Below, in pieces: positions 52,205 to 62,839 of a DNA stretch of 64,000 nucleotides (positions within the stretch are counted from its first letter, which is position 1; the number at the start of each line of letters is the position of its first letter). The translations under genes were made by a program, and so were the position numbers. The stretch spans positions 4,030,001 through 4,094,000 of the forward strand of contig CM066291.1 of assembly GCA_033816765.1 (NCBI GenBank), in the 5' to 3' direction. Source of the stretch: Nothopassalora personata. Lineage: Eukaryota > Ascomycota > Dothideomycetes > Mycosphaerellales > Mycosphaerellaceae. Below the pieces are notes generated by a model. The model searched no databases, had not been told where the DNA came from, and was given only the letters and a program-made list of their open reading frames with translations.

Positions 52205-55200
52205 TCACGTCTCCAGTAAGCTCAATCGCTCGAACGCCTTCAGTAGGGGTGCTTCCTTCTTCTGCCCCGAGGCCGCAAGAGCGTCGAAAAGCACACCCTG
52301 TCCACCCCAAGGACGATGCAGCTCTTTCCCATTCTCAAGCTGCCCTTCAACAGGCGCAGAGTTTGTTGCCGGCATGGCGAAAACCTCTTCCATGCAAGCT
52401 TTGCAAGACTCGACTACGTCCTGGAAAGTGTTATCGACAGCGAGAGCTCGCTCTCTCATGGTGCGTCGCATCAGACCCTCGACCAGTCTTGAGATGTCGT
52501 CGCCAGTTGCATTCAGTCGTTCAATGAGGCGAGCAATCGAGTTGACAAGATACCCTTCCTCGTACACGGTGCCCTTCTTCCCTCGTGCCCGTTTCCGCTC
52601 TTCCCTTCGGCGATTCTTAGAGGTCTTGCGCGTCACGTCTGTAGCCAACGTGCCCATTGAGCGGTTCGTGTACCTCGTCATGAACGTGCCAGCGGTGGTA
52701 GTATTCGTTGGAGCTAGTGAAATATCATCAGGAATGTTGTCATCGTCAGCGCCACCATCAAGGAATGTCATTGGGTTCTCTGCCTTCTTCTGACGAAGCT
52801 CACGGAGGCGCGGTACTTGGTTTTGAAGCTGAGTCTTCATCTCTGCGAGCATTTCAGTCATACTTGCGGACGCCTCGATTAGGCCGGGATCGACAAGATC
52901 TTTGAGTAGCTGTGGTTGTCTCTGCAGTGAGATGTGCCGGATCGCATCGGCGAATCGATAGCCACGGCAGAGGAGGCGGACGGCGGTTGATAGATCATGG
53001 AGGTGATCAAGATAGATTGTTGCTGCTGAGACGTAGTCTTTCGCCTCTTCCAGGCTTTCTGCGAGATTAGAAGCAAGGCTTGACATCTTGTCGTCCGATA
53101 TGTTCGTCAAGCCAGCACAGGCTAGACACTCGCGCCACATACTGCAGGCACGATATGATTCGTATGCCATCGAGTAGTCCTGGATGTATTCGAAGGCCAT
53201 TCCGGCTTCCTTGTATCGATTTCTTGACTCCAGATAGTTGGCATACAACCGCATGAGCTCAGTCAAGCGCGCGTTGTCGTAGCGGTACAGCTCGATTGCA
53301 GCGCTGTACAATTCGTGCTTAGCAGCGTAGAGCTTGACCTCATTGAACTCATCCAGCTCATATAGGTGCCTGAGCGCTTTAGGATATCGTTTGAGATCAT
53401 TGTCAATGGCGTGCTTCCGTCGGAGTGGATTCATGTCTGAGAGCTGCTGTAGGTACGGCAGATATTCCCGCGGATCCTTCTGAGACTGCTGTGCAACCAG
53501 AAGCGTTACGTCCAGATCGTATATACCGAGTGCCGTGTTGTACAGTTGATTGACGTCTGCCAGAAAGCAAATGTGCTCAACAGCCTGTTCCAGCTGATCC
53601 TGCTTCTCCTGCTTGCGTAGCTGTGCTACTAGCGACAGACCAGCTTCCAGATCTGGTGGGGTTTTGGAAACATGCGCTGTCACTATGCATTGCAGATGGG
53701 TTGACTCGTGGCCATACAGGGTGTCTAGGAACGCATCGCAGATCTTGTTCATCTTTGACGAGTTAAGAGGCAGCACTGCAGGGGCATCTCCATTGGTGAC
53801 TCCGTTGACAGCTATGCCACTTTCATCGCGGGCAACAGGCATTGTGTCCTTGTAGATTGTTTGTGTCACATCCTCGTCGGAAAGCGAACTTAAGAACAGG
53901 TCCACATACTCAACCTTCTTGACCTGCTTGATGAACAATGGGATATCCTTCATGAACTGCTGAGGCGCATAGTCGTGGAGAATGTTCATGTCGACGCGCT
54001 GTGTTCGACAGATGGAGAAGGCCTTCTGATAGTCCCGGCTGCCAATAGCATGACGGATACCAGCAAGGACAAGCGCCCTAGGGTAAATGGTCTCCAAGTT
54101 CCCGCGAGGCATTTGCAAGACCAAAGAATAGGCACTTGGCATGACCGTCACCAGTTTAGCGCCTCGTTCGATGTTGCGACACCGCTCATCCTTCTCCGGC
54201 TCATCTGGTGGCACCTCAAGTTTCCCTTTGTGAAGATGGATGAACTTGAGAAGATGCTGGCTGGTTGTGTAGACAAGATGCGCCACCGTCACCACAAACG
54301 ATGTGCATCCTGGGATGTTCAGGCCTTGCGACTCGCTTTGCACGTGCAGCGTGCCACCTGCAGTGAGACCAAAGACGATATCAACACCCTCGTGCGTCCA
54401 GAGCTCAATTGATACGCATGCTGTCGGTAGCTTGCCAACCAATCGACCGGACGACGAATCAGTTATGTCTGTCACGCTTCCGCTGGCGTTTTGCGCTAAT
54501 AACCGGTCGTGATCTGTGCGTGGACATAGTAGAGTAGTAGATTCCACAACGTCAACTGAGAGGCCGCCGCCACTGCTGTGACGTAAAAGTCGTGTGCCAG
54601 AAGCATTCACTGCAGTCGATGCTACGATGATATCGTCGTCTTTGCCAAAGGCGATCTGCCGATACGCCAGGTCTTTGGTATCAAGCTCGGCCGTGCGTGA
54701 AACGATGCTGCCAGCGCGCTTGACGGGCTTTGATCCGTAGTCACAACTCCAGAAGGTCACTTGCTTACTATGTAGGACAGCAAGTTTGGTTCCTCTACTG
54801 TTGATAGCCACGTCGATAGCATCAGAGACAAGAGCAATCTCATCAAAGGCCATCGGCGGTGGAACATTGGCGGTTCTGAGGGGAGTAACCTTCAGCTTCC
54901 GCCCATCGATCACAACAACAATGCCAATGTCATCTGGTGGCACTACAGAGCCTCGTGAAGTCTCAAGTGTATATTCGAGTATACGTAAGCTTGCATCTGC
55001 AAAGCAAGCTAGTCGCAGGGGCTTCTCCGAGTGCCATGTCAAGGTCACTGCTCCTCGCTGCGCAGCATCGAGTTGAATCTCTTGCTTGAGGTAGTAGTGG
55101 TAGTTGCCCATTGTCCAAAGCTGGACACGGTCTTTCATTGAGACTGCAAGGACAGAAGAGTCGTTGTTCCAGTCAAGGGCGACGGAGCTGCCAATGGTAC

Positions 55201-56113
55201 TGATCTCGTCCTTGCTCAACCGAAGAGGAAACTCTCCATGTCGCAGACCATTTCTCTCAAAGAACACGACATCCATTCTGTCTGCCTTTCGTTGAATTCC
55301 CGCTATGAGTTGACCAGTCGGCTTCCAGCTCAGCGCTCCTTCGAGGCCGTCGACTGGCTCGCTGACGCTGTCGAGCCCACCTTCTCTGGTATAGACTCGA
55401 ATGACTCTTCGAGCGTCATCCAGGATACTGTTGACAGCAACATACTGGCCATCACCTCTCCAGCTGATCGTGGTCCCTCTGTCGTCAAAAGAACTCAATT
55501 TGCCTTCATCAACATATTCGGGAACAGTAGGATCTCGAAGAGCTTTAGCACCACGCCCTTGAAATTGGGTCTCCCGCTTACCCCAGCCCACGGAAACATG
55601 GTTCGACACTTTGAGGTCCTCGGCAGAGAAGGTAATATTGGCAATACCCTCGAATTCTCTAGTCATGAACAACAGTGTGTCGGCCTTGGTGGCAATAGAA
55701 AGTAGTTCTTCATCCGGACTCCATGATGCTGCAGCAATTCCAGCGTCCACCGAGCCAACAATTTCAATCTGGTCTTCGGCTTCCTGAGGATCCTCCCGCA
55801 CAATTATGATATCTCCTCCTTCCAGTACCAGACATATCAAGCCACTTTCTTGCAAACTATGTATGCTCAAGACGCGATCCACTGCGAGGTCCGGATTCGG
55901 CGATGGTGCGTTCCACGAAGTGATGACATAGGCTTGCTCCGGGCTGTATGCATCATTGGGGAGTCGCTTCAGTGTGATTGCCGGATGCGTCTCAGAAGGG
56001 CCAAAAGCGCAAATGAGTCCTGTGCCGCCCCACGCTGTCGCTGTGGGCTGCTGGGTGTCACCGCCTTCACCGAATTTGATCGCAGCATGCCTGAGATTCC
56101 GTAGATTGCGCAT
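52205..56113 (-). CDS. ELP1: Elongator complex subunit 1 (Elp1/Iki3)
   Basis: Largest scaffold of Elongator, which with Elp3 adds the cm5 side chain to wobble uridines of tRNAs such as Lys, Glu and Gln. One uninterrupted frame of 1302 aa, close to the family norm of 1300-1350. The N-terminal two WD40 propellers (about 1-700) start MRNLRNLRHAAIKFGEGG and include VDAGIAAASWSPDEELLSIA, TISWRGDGQYVAVNSI and LSWKPTGQLIAGIQ. The C-terminal TPR solenoid includes KRYPKALRHLYELDEFNEVK and LYANYLESRNRYKEAGMAFE. A basic tRNA-binding patch, KTSKNRRREERKRARGKKG, lies about 130 residues from the end. No intron in 3.9 kb. Confidence 0.96.
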   Translation of the reverse strand: MRNLRNLRHAAIKFGEGGDTQQPTATAWGGTGLICAFGPSETHPAITLKRLPNDAYSPEQAYVITSWNAPSPNPDLAVDRVLSIHSLQESGLICLVLEGGDIIIVREDPQEAEDQIEIVGSVDAGIAAASWSPDEELLSIATKADTLLFMTREFEGIANITFSAEDLKVSNHVSVGWGKRETQFQGRGAKALRDPTVPEYVDEGKLSSFDDRGTTISWRGDGQYVAVNSILDDARRVIRVYTREGGLDSVSEPVDGLEGALSWKPTGQLIAGIQRKADRMDVVFFERNGLRHGEFPLRLSKDEISTIGSSVALDWNNDSSVLAVSMKDRVQLWTMGNYHYYLKQEIQLDAAQRGAVTLTWHSEKPLRLACFADASLRILEYTLETSRGSVVPPDDIGIVVVIDGRKLKVTPLRTANVPPPMAFDEIALVSDAIDVAINSRGTKLAVLHSKQVTFWSCDYGSKPVKRAGSIVSRTAELDTKDLAYRQIAFGKDDDIIVASTAVNASGTRLLRHSSGGGLSVDVVESTTLLCPRTDHDRLLAQNASGSVTDITDSSSGRLVGKLPTACVSIELWTHEGVDIVFGLTAGGTLHVQSESQGLNIPGCTSFVVTVAHLVYTTSQHLLKFIHLHKGKLEVPPDEPEKDERCRNIERGAKLVTVMPSAYSLVLQMPRGNLETIYPRALVLAGIRHAIGSRDYQKAFSICRTQRVDMNILHDYAPQQFMKDIPLFIKQVKKVEYVDLFLSSLSDEDVTQTIYKDTMPVARDESGIAVNGVTNGDAPAVLPLNSSKMNKICDAFLDTLYGHESTHLQCIVTAHVSKTPPDLEAGLSLVAQLRKQEKQDQLEQAVEHICFLADVNQLYNTALGIYDLDVTLLVAQQSQKDPREYLPYLQQLSDMNPLRRKHAIDNDLKRYPKALRHLYELDEFNEVKLYAAKHELYSAAIELYRYDNARLTELMRLYANYLESRNRYKEAGMAFEYIQDYSMAYESYRACSMWRECLACAGLTNISDDKMSSLASNLAESLEEAKDYVSAATIYLDHLHDLSTAVRLLCRGYRFADAIRHISLQRQPQLLKDLVDPGLIEASASMTEMLAEMKTQLQNQVPRLRELRQKKAENPMTFLDGGADDDNIPDDISLAPTNTTTAGTFMTRYTNRSMGTLATDVTRKTSKNRRREERKRARGKKGTVYEEGYLVNSIARLIERLNATGDDISRLVEGLMRRTMRERALAVDNTFQDVVESCKACMEEVFAMPATNSAPVEGQLENGKELHRPWGGQGVLFDALAASGQKKEAPLLKAFERLSLLET

Positions 56114-56582
56114 CTTGAATGCTCAAAGGGTCGCATAAAAGCAGGCTGCAGGACTCAGAAACCGATATCTCTTGGCTCGGACACCATACAGTGCTAACGT
56201 GTCATGGACGGTAATGTGGCACGATAGCAAGCGCGCGTGTTCTTTGATTGACTCAAAATCCGGTCGATCACTGCTGAAGAGTGAGTAGATTCTAGTGTGA
56301 CATGTGTTTGCACGAAGGCGACTCTTGCGTTGTTCTGCAAGTTTATGCGATTCACGATTTTTATGTTCGGGTACAGTTTCTCGCTAGGCCGGCTTTGACT
56401 CCGGTCGCTATCAGCCAATCACAGCGTACTCAGGTCATGGCATGTAGAAAGACTCATGCATTGTTGTAACATATGAAATGAGCTCTCCCGTGCTCCGTCT
56501 ATGCCATCGCTCCATGCCTGTGCTCCACTGTGCCATCCATAGCCTTCGTGATCTCCTGAAGCCTTCTTCCACCTCACATATT
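56114..56582. other. ELP1 upstream region
   Basis: No gene seen. Contains the ELP1 promoter and the 3' flank of COX8. Confidence 0.4.
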
Positions 56583-56933
56583 CTACTGGTTCTTGTATGT
56601 TTGCCAAACTGCAGATTGTATCAGCTTCCAACACCATACGTGGCACGACCAGAATCCTGCGCTTACCTGCAATGCCAAATGGCGCCGAGAAACCAACGAC
56701 TGTCTCCCAGTTAGCTCTCAAATCTCCTGCCTCTTTCACTGTCTGTGTGTATACGCACGCATAAAACCCCAGTATCTGAGGTAGAAGAATCGTGTGAGTG
56801 GATTGAACGGGATGTTGCTTCGTGGGCCCTCTGGGTAGTGGTATGGTGATGCAAGCTGCTGGCGGGTGGTAGAGAAGCCGCGGCGAGCGACGGCCTGGGT
56901 GGGGAAGCGGGCGGCGGCGGTTCGTGCGAACAT
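56583..56933 (-). CDS. COX8: Cytochrome c oxidase subunit 8 (COX7C homologue)
   Basis: Small single-span subunit of complex IV in the inner mitochondrial membrane. Exons 56933..56759, 56699..56667 (33 nt) and 56608..56583 (26 nt) give 77 aa; introns are 59 nt (GTGCGT...GACAG) and 58 nt (GTAAGC...TGCAG). The presequence MFARTAAARFPTQAVARRGF is followed by the conserved SPYHYPEGPRSNIPFNPLTR, then FFYLRYWGFMLVGFSAPFGI, the transmembrane part, and VWQTYKNQ. Both 3' exons are needed to complete the membrane helix, which supports the joins. The open frame also runs upstream of 56933 but without presequence character. Confidence 0.92.
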
Positions 56934-57332
56934 CTTGAATGTGTCAGTGGTGGTGTAGAATATGTTCCGATCGGTCGTACTTTGATGTCTGGTTCGAAGG
57001 GACTGTGGAGGCGCAATGCGTGTACTCACCGTCTAAGGATGATGCTGTCGCAAGAGGTTCAAGCTTGGCGGAAGCTGCCGGCTTGGCAAGGTCGGCGAGA
57101 ATCGCGAACGGGACTACCGCTTGCTAGATCACAACATCGACATCCCGATGCATGAGTCTCTGCTGCACATATTGCACATTGGCAACGAACGAAAAGTTTG
57201 CACAGTCGATGAAAGGATGCGCTGAATCCAGGACTGGTTAGCTGCTTCACACGCCTCAGTAAGTGATTCCTACGCATTAAAATTTTTCGAACGGCTCTGT
57301 GCAACATCAGATCTAATCGAGGCACCGTAAGC

Positions 57333-57883
57333 ATGAGCACTCGTCGCAGCGAGACGTCTGCTTTGGTGGCGTTGGACTTGGGACCGAAGCAAAAGAAGCA
57401 TCGTCCAAAAAGATACCCGTCGTGGAAAACAGGAGCAATCAAACAGCCTCATGACAGATTTCTCTTACGGCTCAGCTACGCAACCACGTTTACGAGCTCT
57501 GCTTCGATGGGATCCGCGAAATTCCAAGCAACACAAAGGATAATGACCACAAAAGCCTAATAAGGCTGCCGGGACTTCTCGTCGCCTGCAAGCAACTCTA
57601 CGCCGAGGCGCCAAAGATGTACTACAACAAGATCCAGTTCCATTGTGCAAACCCAAATTCCATCGTACAGTTCGTCCGCATCGTCGGCGTCACTGCTGGA
57701 CACGGCAATGAGTTGACCTGCGTTGCACTGACGCACACGGCGATACTGCGCCTTGGCAAATTCAGAGTTCAGCGCTTCAACCCAGAACAGCATGCCGACA
57801 GAAAGTTCGAAAGCTCATTGGAATGCTCGACAAGGATACTATCATCGAGAGAGCCTCTGCAAAGAGTGGCGCTGTGGTCTTGA
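57333..57883 (+). CDS. 2EXR-type protein, intron or frameshift near the start
   Basis: From 57455 to the stop at 57881-57883 the frame reads ISLTAQLRNHVYELCFDGIR, LPGLLVACKQLYAEAPKMYY and NKIQFHCANPNSIVQFVRIV, typical of the 2EXR family. The only ATG-led frame before it (57333, MSTRRSETSAL) is shifted. A join 57333..57365 + 57458..57883 (92-nt intron with a weak GTGGCG donor and GACAG acceptor) would give 152 aa starting MSTRRSETSALISLTAQLRN, which looks right for the family. Otherwise the gene is frameshifted. Function unknown. Confidence 0.5.
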
Positions 57884-58460
57884 AGTATAGAGAGATGGAG
57901 AGTGGGATGATGAAAGCTGGGACACGATCCCTTTCCAGACTTGGACGATGGAGGAGGTCCAGAGAAGTTGGCGAATCATGTGTATTGATGCATTCCAGTT
58001 GTCCCACCATGATCTGAGGTGGCGTCGGGCCTCCATGGCGATTGACATTGGCAATGGCGTTGGGGAGCATGTCTTGGGCTTAGATTGAGTCGTAAACACA
58101 AGGAAGGAAGTGAGTAGTGCCACACCCTCGGAGCCATAACATGTAGCGCCGACGTCGAGAGTGAAGCCAATGTTGGCAACAGAGACCATGCCATGATATT
58201 TATTTCGAGACACAACGCAAGGGTCCTCCACGTTCTCTTCAAGCTTTTATGCACTGCACGAAGGGAGTGAGTCCCGGGCTATATGAGCTTCCATAGTCAG
58301 AGCCTGCCATTCAAGTACCGAGCAGGATCTCGAGTTTACTATCTGTAATGAATAACTGACACACCTTGCATGCCAGTTCCTCATACCTTGCATACCAATC
58401 CAGGACAACAGTGCTCTCCTACCTGGTCGCCGCCACCATCTGCTTCCGTCGAAGACTTGA
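57884..58460. other. Intergenic, no gene seen
   Basis: No domain or RNA gene recognised on either strand. Confidence 0.35.
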
Positions 58461-58820
58461 TCAACGGCGTCCTCGCCTTGCAATACGCTTCGCTTCTTGC
58501 TCGGCCTGAATCGAAGTCGCAAACTGCTCCTGGTATTTGAGGAGCGCATCTGAAGCACTGAGAGCTGGTCGAGGCTGATCCCACGAACATTCAGATGCTG
58601 TGCCGCCGAAGCTTGAGTCGCTCAGTGCTGGTGATTCAAGTGGTGCGTCGGGTAGCTCCAGCTCATCGGGCACATACATGGCACTCTTCCACACGTCCTG
58701 TGTCGCTGCCTCACCGCGAACCTTTGCAACGTCTGCAGTGGCGGATTCTTCTCTTTCCAGTGAGACGGATTCAGCTATACGTGAAGCAGGTACGGCTTCC
58801 TTGCTTCTAATGACTGCCAT
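58461..58820 (-). CDS. Hypothetical 119-aa protein downstream of MED18
   Basis: A frame starting MAVIRSKEAVPASRIAESVS, acidic and Ser/Glu-rich in the middle (DELELPDAPLESPALSDSS), ending with a basic helix (YQEQFATSIQAEQEAKRIAR). No family recognised. It starts 57 bp after the MED18 stop on the same strand, an unusually short gap for two fungal genes, so it may instead be read-through sequence. The composition is consistent with coding. Confidence 0.4.
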   Translation of the reverse strand: MAVIRSKEAVPASRIAESVSLEREESATADVAKVRGEAATQDVWKSAMYVPDELELPDAPLESPALSDSSFGGTASECSWDQPRPALSASDALLKYQEQFATSIQAEQEAKRIARRGRR

Positions 58821-58877
58821 ATCGACTTGACCTTGATGGTCATCATCTCGCTCCTGTACACGTTGTTGGCATGGCTC

Positions 58878-59624
58878 CTAGACATTCCGGGCCCGTGTAT
58901 CGAGGGCGAGGCGATCTGGAGCGTACAGGTCCACAGCGCCATCCATTGCTGCCTGGAACTTCAACAATTCCTGCCTCGCCGCATCCGCCACGCTAGGCTT
59001 GTCCTTCTTCGCTGGGTCTTCAGCAGGGTTGGGCTTTTCTAGAGTCGCCACTCGCACGAGAGCCTCCACGATCAGGCTTCCGCTGGCATCGACCAGCTTC
59101 ATGTCCTTAGCAGGGGCCGGCGATACCTCCATAAATCGCGATGTCGTTCCTTCCTGCACGGGTACGACCAAACGAAAGATGCGGATGATGACATTGCCTT
59201 GGATGAATCGATAGCCTATATTCGCGTATCGACGCCTGAACTGATACCACTCCGGCTGCTTCAGGCGCTCGATCTCAGCTTCAGTCGCCTTGTGTTCGAC
59301 GACGCCACGTGAGATGACAGTCGTGACGCCTGGTTCCGGTGTCTGCTCAGCACGGAAGTGCCACTCGCCCGCTTCCAGTGTGCCATCTTCTTTGGTGGTA
59401 ACTTCTCTCCATAGCTTATGGTAGTTCGGGTCTGGCTTTGTGAGTTGATGCTGGGTCTGTCTGACCTTTTTGGAGACGGCGACTTCTGGAAGTTTGACTT
59501 GCGCGTAGATGAAGATCTCCTCGTGTATCTCAACAGGCTGCACGCCGGTCAAGCCGGCAAGGATGCCAAGCACTTGCTTCTCGCGCTGGTATGGAATTTG
59601 CGAGTACAGGATGTATTCGTGCAT
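58878..59624 (-). CDS. MED18: Mediator complex subunit 18
   Basis: Head-module subunit (yeast Srb5) that pairs with Med20 and links RNA polymerase II to activators. Single exon, 248 aa, started at 59624 where the conserved N terminus begins (MHEYILYSQIPYQREKQVLG). Conserved stretches include LAGLTGVQPVEIHEEIFIYA, WHFRAEQTPEPG, the hydrophobic beta segment RRRYANIGYRFIQGNVIIRI and LVDASGSLIVEALVRV. The Ala/Asp/Lys-rich insertion near the end (PAEDPAKKDKPSV) is a fungal feature. The open frame extends 21 codons upstream without conservation. It is divergent from KGD4, with 484 bp between the starts. Confidence 0.93.
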   Translation of the reverse strand: MHEYILYSQIPYQREKQVLGILAGLTGVQPVEIHEEIFIYAQVKLPEVAVSKKVRQTQHQLTKPDPNYHKLWREVTTKEDGTLEAGEWHFRAEQTPEPGVTTVISRGVVEHKATEAEIERLKQPEWYQFRRRYANIGYRFIQGNVIIRIFRLVVPVQEGTTSRFMEVSPAPAKDMKLVDASGSLIVEALVRVATLEKPNPAEDPAKKDKPSVADAARQELLKFQAAMDGAVDLYAPDRLALDTRARNV

Positions 59625-60108
59625 GGTGAATGACGTGCGAGCCCCTGACACAGCGGCGCGGCTCTGGGTGAGGTGAGACTGGAGCAATGGTGTTGATCAC
59701 TGTCGGAGAAATCTGCCGAAAGCGTGAGATCGCTGTGCGCATCAGAAATGTAGGAGACGCACAGGATCACATCTTTCGACCGCTCACAGATGCCGGTTTC
59801 CCGACCAATGTAAGCGACTCTGTGGTAGACGTGAAGTGAATGATGTTTCACAAGCCAAAGAAGGAAGGTTCAGGCACGCGTCACATGCCGAGCCGAGGGC
59901 GGAAAGCCAATCCGATCTCGTCCGGTTGCCGACCTTCACGCCATCATTAGCCAAGATGATAGACCTACAATACACGGGTCCTCACCCTCCCTTTCACCCA
60001 AACCGTCCTGAGCATGCGATAGCAAACAAGTAATATCAAAGAGCGTATCACCACCATTGCCTCGAGCCACGACTGCGAAGCCCGGAAATTGGCGAACGAA
60101 CCGACACA
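59625..60108. promoter_or_regulatory. Divergent promoter region MED18 / KGD4
   Basis: 484 bp between divergent starts; no coding frame or recognisable element. Confidence 0.4.
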
Positions 60109-60597
60109 ATGCAGGCAACACGGCGACTGCTGCAACACAGGCAGCCTTTGATCAAGTTCATTGGTAGACGTGAAATACCACAGAGTACGCGTACCTGCTT
60201 ATTCCCAGACACATCGCACAACTAACTCCACAATCCAGAAATCGACCACGCACCTCACGTACACCCCGCGGCACCTTCATCCGAGCTACCAAAGTCCTTC
60301 GCACAATACCGAGAAGAAGCGACACAACACGGTCCACTCAAAGGCAGCCAGAAGTCGTCGACAGCACCCAGCGGCGGAAACCCAGGCACAGTAGGAGGCG
60401 GAGGTGCACAGCCACTATCGCCAGAGAACCCCTACGGATCAATTGGAGGCAAGAGCGCTAGGGAATTAGGTCCAATCAGAGCAGGCAAGGGAGAAGTGCT
60501 GGACAGGAATGATCTGCCGCGGAGATTCCAGCGAGTGCCATGGAGCCAAGCCGAGATTGACGCGGTTGAGAGTGGTGGAGCCAGCATGTTCGCATGA
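60109..60597 (+). CDS. KGD4: 2-oxoglutarate dehydrogenase subunit Kgd4 (Ymr31)
   Basis: Small mitochondrial protein that recruits the E3 dihydrolipoamide dehydrogenase to the 2-oxoglutarate dehydrogenase complex; older databases call it 37S ribosomal protein YMR-31. Exons 60109..60184 and 60239..60597 give 144 aa. The 54-nt intron has GTACGC, an ACTAAC branch and CCAG. The N terminus MQATRRLLQHRQPLIKFIGR is followed by HAPHVHPAAPSSELPKSFAQ, a Gly/Ser-rich middle, and the conserved end DLPRRFQRVPWSQAEIDAVE with SGGASMFA. Yeast Kgd4 ends in a similar LPxRFR...E..SGGAW motif, which is the basis for the call. Confidence 0.85.
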
Positions 60598-61296
60598 GGA
60601 TGGCGGACACAGCATGCTGTACATGCGTCGGACATAGCTACTTGTGCTGATCTGGACGACGGCATCCGAAAGACCTAGTGATGGTAACCTATTAAAGGAG
60701 AGTGAATCAGCACACGAGCATAGCATTGAGGGGGCCTACATGTTCCCCGGATGACTACACCACCAGCACCTCTAGAAGGGAGCACTCACGGTGTACCATG
60801 TACATATGACCAAATATTGACCTACGATTTTTTTTTCACTTGTAGGTATAAAACTGCTCGTATGCTTGAGCTAGGCGCATTATCACAAGCTTGTCCAAGA
60901 TCAAGCTCAAGCTCTGGAAGTTCAAAGTCGAAGCGGGAGTGGCTCCTTTCGCTTTCTGTAGATGTGTGGAAGAAAAGCTAACAAGCCATGAAAACGATAC
61001 TTATATTTATGGCAGAACCGCACTAAGGTTCTGCCAGCGCATAGCAATCTTGCAGTCTGCTATGCTCTATGCGCTGCCTTCTTTGAGCTGGCTCACAACC
61101 GCGCAACAGAAAAAGCGGGTCATGGACGGCAGACCGTCGATCACTTCCCAGGACTTCCTTTGCAGAGCACTATTTTGGCTTCTGCTATGTACAAAGCAAC
61201 CAATGACCTCAATCGTTGAGGCCGGCGACATGACGTGCCTCAAACGGACCAAATACTAGAGCAACGGAACACTTTCGACCAACATTTTAAGTCGAC
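60598..61296. other. Intergenic, promoter side of the transporter
   Basis: No gene seen. A T8-run at 60830-60837 and AT-rich patches; nothing else recognised. Confidence 0.35.
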
Positions 61297-62839
61297 ATGT
61301 TCGACAGATCCCGAGCCACTGCAGCAGCCATAAGCTCGACAACATCGCCCGACGCACAACGCGAGAAGCAATCAAAAGAAGTCCGCTTCGAGCCAGGCGA
61401 CCCAGAAAACCCACACGACTGTACGCACACCTGCACCTCTCCGATTCAATCATCTAATATCCACCTCAGGGCCACTATGGCGCAAACTCATCTCCTTCCT
61501 GGCCCTCATGCCCTTGGACTTGAGCGTCTCCTTCGGGATTTCAGGCTACTCCCCAGCAACGAGGGAGTTCACCGAAGCCTTTGGCTACTCTTCCGAGGTA
61601 GGAGTACTTGACCTGTCCCTCTTTACCCTCGGGATCGCATTCGGCCCTCTGGTCACAGCCCCAGCATCAGAATCCTTCGGCCGTCGCCCAATCTACATCG
61701 TATCCTATGGCCTAGCATTGCCATGGTACGTAGGCTCAGCACTGCCTCCGAACTTAGCAGGCTTCTTGATCTTTCGATTTCTATGTGGATTCTTCGTCAG
61801 CGTGACGGTTGCGACGATTGGAGGGACCATTGCGGATTTGTGGCGGCATCATGAGACTGGACTGCCGATGGGCGTGTTTATCTGGGCTGCGACTGGGGGG
61901 TCGAGTCTGGGGTTTATGCTCATGAGTTTTGTCGCGCAGTATAGGCCGTGGTATGATGTGTTCTGGGCTATCCTGGGCATCTCTGGAGGATGTTATGTGC
62001 TTCTCATCGCGACGCAACTCTATTGTGGTGAGACGCGGCATAGTGTGATTCTGCGGAACCGCGCGGCGAGACTGAGGAAGGAGACTGGTGATAATACTAT
62101 CGATGTGGCTCCTGAATACAGGACGAAGAACTTCAAGCAGGTTCTCTATACCACGCAAACCAGGCCCTTCCGCTTTATGGCTACGGAGCCTGTGGTTCAG
62201 TTCAGCGCGCTCTACAATGGCTACTTGTACGGGATCTCCTTCCTCCTCAACGGCGCTTTCACTCTCGTATTTGGAACCAAGGGCCACGGTCTTGATACCC
62301 TTCAAGTCGGACTCTGCTTCTTGGGAATATTCGGCGGAATCACAATCTTCTTGTTCACGAATGTCTTCCAGGAACGATACTACCAAGCCCGCATCAAGCA
62401 AGAAGGAGGCCGAAACATCCCTGAGGCCCGAGTCCGGATGGGCAAAACCGCCGCCGTTACTTTCCCCATCTCCCTCTTCTGGTTTGCGTGGACTACCTAT
62501 TCATCGATCCATCCGGCCGTCCCGGTCCTTGCCACTGCGCTGTGGGGTTGGAGCTTCGCGACGCTGATTCACTTGACGTATCAGTATACCGAGGATGCCT
62601 ACAAGCAGTACTCGGCCAGTGCTTTGGCGGCTTTGGGGTTCGTTAGGAACCTTGCGGGTGGTGGGTTCCCGCTTTTTGGCAACCAGATGTTTGAGAACGA
62701 GGGTTATCGGTGGGCAGGGAGTATCTTAGCGTTTCTGGCGCTGGTTATGGTGCCAATTCCGTTTATATTGGAGAAGTACGGAGAGAGGTTGAGGAAAAGG
62801 AGTAAATGGGCTGCGGAGCATATAGATGATGTTGATTGA
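61297..62839 (+). CDS. MFS transporter, DHA1 drug/polyamine:proton antiporter type
   Basis: Exons 61297..61420 and 61470..62839 (49-nt intron, GTACGC...CTCAG) give 497 aa. The cytosolic head ends FEPGDPENPHDWPLWRKLIS, the DPxNPxxW hallmark of the fungal DHA1 Tpo/Flu1 group, and the int-on joins through its Trp. Twelve helices follow with SVSFGISGYSPATREFTEAF, GPLVTAPASESFGRRPIYI (loop 2-3 motif), ATIGGTIADLWRHHETGLPM, LGFMLMSFVAQYRPWYDVFW, and the second-half DAYKQYSASALAALGFVRNL and FPLFGNQMFENEGYRWAGSI. Likely a plasma-membrane exporter of drugs, toxic metabolites or polyamines; the substrate is unknown. Confidence 0.9.
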
